A stretch of 52,719 nt of DNA from assembly GCF_003062295.1 (NCBI RefSeq), contig NZ_PYCN01000035.1, positions 1 to 52,719 of the forward strand, in the 5' to 3' direction. The notes under the pieces were generated by a model. It saw only the letters and a program-made list of their open reading frames with translations, was not told where the DNA came from and did not search any database. Numbering within the stretch: the stretch's first letter is position 1; every line of letters starts with the position of its first letter. Both the position numbers and the translations under genes were made by a program. This DNA comes from Bradyrhizobium algeriense. GTDB lineage: Bacteria; Pseudomonadota; Alphaproteobacteria; Rhizobiales; Xanthobacteraceae. Positions 50,601-52,719 of this stretch are shown in pieces.

Positions 50601-51794
50601 ATGATTGTCCGCGGTCGTCATCGTGCGCTTGCACAGGACGCCTGGAGTAAATTGGCGGTCCGGGCTGCGATCGAAGAAATCGCGACCGATGCCATCGCCA
50701 ATTTCGATCTCGACACATTCTGGCCGGGTCACCCCAGTGGCGAACGGGAGGAAGACGGTGACCCCAGTTTCTACAAGGGCGCGGCCGGCGTCATCTGGGC
50801 GCTGGATTATTTGCATCGCATCGGTGCTGTCAGCGTCGCTGCAGACTTTCGACCTGTGCTCCCGAAGCTTCTGGAGCGGACCATCACCGATTTCGAAGCC
50901 AGTTCGTCGGCCGATTACGCGAAACATGGCTCATTGCTCCGTGGCGACATGGGGGCGGCACTTCTCGCCATGCGCCTGGCGCCCACACCGAGCCTGGCTG
51001 ATCTGGTGCATGCGCGCGCAGAAGCAAATAATGGACTGCCGATCCGGGAGCTGATGTGGGGCATGCCCGGGTCCATGCTGGCCGCCATCCACATGGCCGA
51101 GGTGACCCAGGAAACGCGATGGCGCCGGCTATTCGAGGTGCAGGCGGCCCTGCTGCTGGCCGATCTGGAGGACACGCCGCAAGGCCCGCTATGGACACAG
51201 GATCTCTATGGCCAGCGCGACCGTTTTCTCGGGCCTGTTCACGGCTTCGCCGGCAACGTTATTCCGTTATTGCGCGGGTGGGATTGGTTGACGCCGGCGC
51301 AGCAGGCGCAGGTGGCGGAGTTTGTGCCGAAGACCCTTGCAGCGAATGCGTGGCGGTCCGAAGTTGGTACGACGTGGGGCGCGAGAAGCAAACGCGAGAC
51401 ACCGCCAAAGATGTGTCAGCATTGTCACGGCGCGCCTGGCATGGTGACGACCTTTGCGGATGCGCCGTTTGCTACCCCTGAATTTGACGCACTTCTTTTG
51501 GATGGCGGTCGCTTCAGCTGGGCCGCCGGACCGCTTACCAAGGGCTCGAACCTCTGCCACGGCACGGGCGGGAATGGCTACGCGTTCCTCAAGCTCTACC
51601 GCCGCACGAACGACCCGATTTGGCTCGATCGCGCACGCCAGTTCGCCATGACGGCCATCGTCCAGTATCGCGGCTCTCAGCTGGCCGTTGGCCGCGGACG
51701 GTATTCGCTTTGGACCGGCGACGTCGGCCTTGCAGTTTACCTTTGGGATTGCATCACCGGGGAGCCCCGTTTCCCGACGATCGACGTGTTCTGA
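50601..51794 (+). CDS. stand-alone LanC-like protein
   Basis: A 397-residue alpha/alpha-barrel protein related to lanthionine cyclase LanC. Repeated GxxG-type helix turns are seen (FYKGAAGVIWALDYL, LRGDMGAALLAM, WGMPGSMLAAIHMA, VHGFAGNVIPLL). The zinc ligands fit Cys275 in CQHCHGAPG and Cys319-His320 in LCHGTGGNG. No LanB, LanM or precursor peptide is seen nearby, so as with other LanC-like proteins it may add thiols such as glutathione to modified residues, or do something else. ATG 50601 with GGAGG further upstream fits; the open frame to 50484 is ignored. Confidence 0.82.
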   Translation: MIVRGRHRALAQDAWSKLAVRAAIEEIATDAIANFDLDTFWPGHPSGEREEDGDPSFYKGAAGVIWALDYLHRIGAVSVAADFRPVLPKLLERTITDFEASSSADYAKHGSLLRGDMGAALLAMRLAPTPSLADLVHARAEANNGLPIRELMWGMPGSMLAAIHMAEVTQETRWRRLFEVQAALLLADLEDTPQGPLWTQDLYGQRDRFLGPVHGFAGNVIPLLRGWDWLTPAQQAQVAEFVPKTLAANAWRSEVGTTWGARSKRETPPKMCQHCHGAPGMVTTFADAPFATPEFDALLLDGGRFSWAAGPLTKGSNLCHGTGGNGYAFLKLYRRTNDPIWLDRARQFAMTAIVQYRGSQLAVGRGRYSLWTGDVGLAVYLWDCITGEPRFPTIDVF

Positions 51795-51926
51795 CCCGAA
51801 CACGGCGGCACGTCAGAGTTGGCAAATGCGCGCGCCAGGAATGAGCAAAAGCATTATGTCTTGAACGGCTCCCTGCCGAATAATAATATAAGAGATAATT
51901 GGCAGGCCATTTTTCGGAGTGCGGCT

Positions 51927-52283
51927 ATGCATCCGCTTCGTTTCGGATACGCGGCTCTCGAATACGAAATCGCCGAGGAGAGGGTCTCAGCGCTCGCGCG
52001 GCTTGGACAGCGGCTTGAGGCTGCGCTGACGGCACTTGCCGCATGCCCGCGGACGGCCAATTCGGATCGAAAAATCCGCGATGGTCTCGTCGAACAGGCG
52101 GGGTATGCGCTTTGGCTCTTCGTCGTGCAGCGCGAGGCCTGCGGTCTCAACAAAATCGACCACGTGATACAGGTCTACGGGGTGCCGAACGAGGTGGTTG
52201 CCCGCATGGGGCCATTGGCCATGCCGAGCATGCATCCAACCAGGACCATAGGGGTTGCAGAAGCCCGGGCGCCATTGTTCTAA
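51927..52283 (+). CDS. small conserved protein (DUF6665-like)
   Basis: A 118-residue helical protein, MHPLRFGYAALEYEIAEERV onward. The blocks LARLGQRLEAALTALAAC, LVEQAGYALWLFVVQREACG and VYGVPNEVVARMG resemble a small family known only as a domain of unknown function, which I recall as DUF6665 but cannot check. CGGAG sits about eight bases before the ATG at 51927. It is alone after the LanC-like gene. Confidence 0.65.
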   Translation: MHPLRFGYAALEYEIAEERVSALARLGQRLEAALTALAACPRTANSDRKIRDGLVEQAGYALWLFVVQREACGLNKIDHVIQVYGVPNEVVARMGPLAMPSMHPTRTIGVAEARAPLF

Positions 52284-52439
52284 GACTCGCCTTTCGCGGC
52301 GGGCCGCCGCTGTCTTGCGGCATGCAGTGGCGCAGCCCGTCCAAACGCTCGTAGGCATGGTTGCAAGGGGCGCTGACGACCGTCGACGTCCGCAGCAAGT
52401 CCGGCGATATTAGTTGTGCTGCCGAAAGCGGAAGTAAAT

Positions 52440-52643
52440 TCACGGCATCGGCGCACCCGATATGACAAACTCGCCGCCAATTATCTCGCGTTCGTCAAAC
52501 TCGCTTCCATCCCAATTTGGCTGCGCGCTAATGAGTCCCTGGGCCGTGAACCCATAAATCTGCCGGGCGGCTTGCGAGGTCCGCTCTGCGCTGATTTTGT
52601 TGAAAAACTCGGCTGTTGAAGCCGAAGGAGATCGCTGATTCAT
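52440..52643 (-). pseudogene. chimeric open frame: IS end fused to a flanking gene fragment
   Basis: A 67-codon frame starts MNQRSPSASTAEFFNKISAE and ends EIIGGEFVISGAPMP. The first half is the antisense of the DNA just left of the transposase start, including the typical IS-end string TGTTGAAAAACTC near 52599. The second half (about DGSEFDEREIIGGEF) has coding-like composition and may be part of a host gene cut by the element. GGGG before the ATG is too close to be ideal. It could still be translated as a small orphan. Confidence 0.4.
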
Positions 52644-52719
52644 TTCCCCTTAGTGGGTGGAGATTTGAATCGATGATGGGTCCTCGGCAGGTCGACCAGG
52701 CGGCACTGTTTTACGAGTT
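52577..52719 (+). mobile_element. left end of an IS5/IS1182-like insertion sequence (cut by window edge)
   Basis: The stretch from about 52577 includes TGATTTTGTTGAAAAACTCG, a sequence found near the ends of this class of element, and leads into the transposase start at 52673. The exact tip and any target duplication cannot be fixed, because the right end lies outside the window. Confidence 0.55.
52673..52719 (+). CDS. IS5/IS1182-like transposase, N-terminal fragment
   Basis: Only 15 complete codons are in the window: MMGPRQVDQAALFYE. This is the standard opening of a common rhizobial DDE transposase that continues with a helical DNA-binding domain. A GGGTGGAG sequence provides the ribosome site. 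The frame is open to the window end. The call rests on recognition of this N-terminus alone; the rest of the gene is not visible. Confidence 0.7.
   Translation, partial: MMGPRQVDQAALFYE

Noticed and set aside
50172..51794. A full RiPP (lantibiotic) cluster around the LanC-like gene
   Set aside because: No dehydratase, exporter or Ser/Thr/Cys-rich precursor is present; only a speculative link to the small CRGC protein remains.
1..52719. tRNA, rRNA or CRISPR arrays
   Set aside because: No cloverleaf-like intergenic segment, rRNA signature or regularly spaced repeat was seen in any gap.

Overview
The window looks like ordinary chromosome of a Bradyrhizobium-like alphaproteobacterium. The evidence is high GC with strong third-position GC bias, a family of small outer-membrane barrels sharing an ADLAARPY-type mature start, class I PHA synthase, class II fructose bisphosphatase, PEPxxWA-type C-terminal sorting tails and scattered GC-rich palindromic repeats. 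No rRNA, tRNA or CRISPR was seen. The only clear insertion sequence is a transposase start cut off by the right edge.

Layout. 1-2.9 kb: an LTA-synthase/sulfatase-like membrane enzyme, a small helix-turn-helix-like protein, and a gene-poor stretch with two hairpins and a probable gene remnant. 2.9-10.1 kb: a tightly overlapped operon of a leuC/leuD/leuB-type set, a NitT/TauT-type ABC importer (binding protein, ATPase, permease) and an FAD-dependent aromatic-hydroxylase-like enzyme; I read this as an uncharacterised uptake-and-catabolism module. 10.2-15.1 kb: three paralogous outer-membrane barrel genes, each followed by a nearly identical terminator hairpin, interleaved with an SDR gene, a displaced 3' fragment of that SDR, and two small membrane proteins. 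15.4-22.6 kb: parE, a lipoprotein, a DedA protein, an MBL hydrolase and the overlapped paiB-like/argC/methyltransferase genes. 22.8-27 kb: two secreted PEPxxWA-CTERM proteins (one an SGNH esterase) beside a membrane-anchored BTAD/TPR regulator. 27.3-38.4 kb: MAPEG protein, phaC, lipoprotein, the aminotransferase-hom-glpX run, haloacid dehalogenase, an unusual soluble chemoreceptor and recJ. 38.4-46.6 kb: SDR, LysR/azoreductase pair with a palindromic operator, MltB-type transglycosylase, MarR/AhpD-like pair with a perfect palindromic operator, a secreted C13 (caspase-fold) peptidase followed by a displaced AhpD 3' fragment, a DUF805 protein and an M23 peptidase. 46.6-50.4 kb: efp (TTG start) divergent from epmA-epmB and two small genes, a complete EF-P beta-lysylation set. 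50.6-52.7 kb: a stand-alone LanC-like protein, a small conserved protein and an IS end.

The most unusual structural signal is that two different genes (the SDR at 12.4-13.1 kb and the AhpD-like gene at 42.9-43.3 kb) each have an intact 3' end, then one unrelated gene, then a diverged second copy of the same 3' end. This is the footprint expected if a one-gene cassette arrived carrying a replacement 3' end, although duplication followed by deletion is not excluded. Functionally, the leuCDB/ABC/FAD operon is the best candidate for an undescribed pathway.
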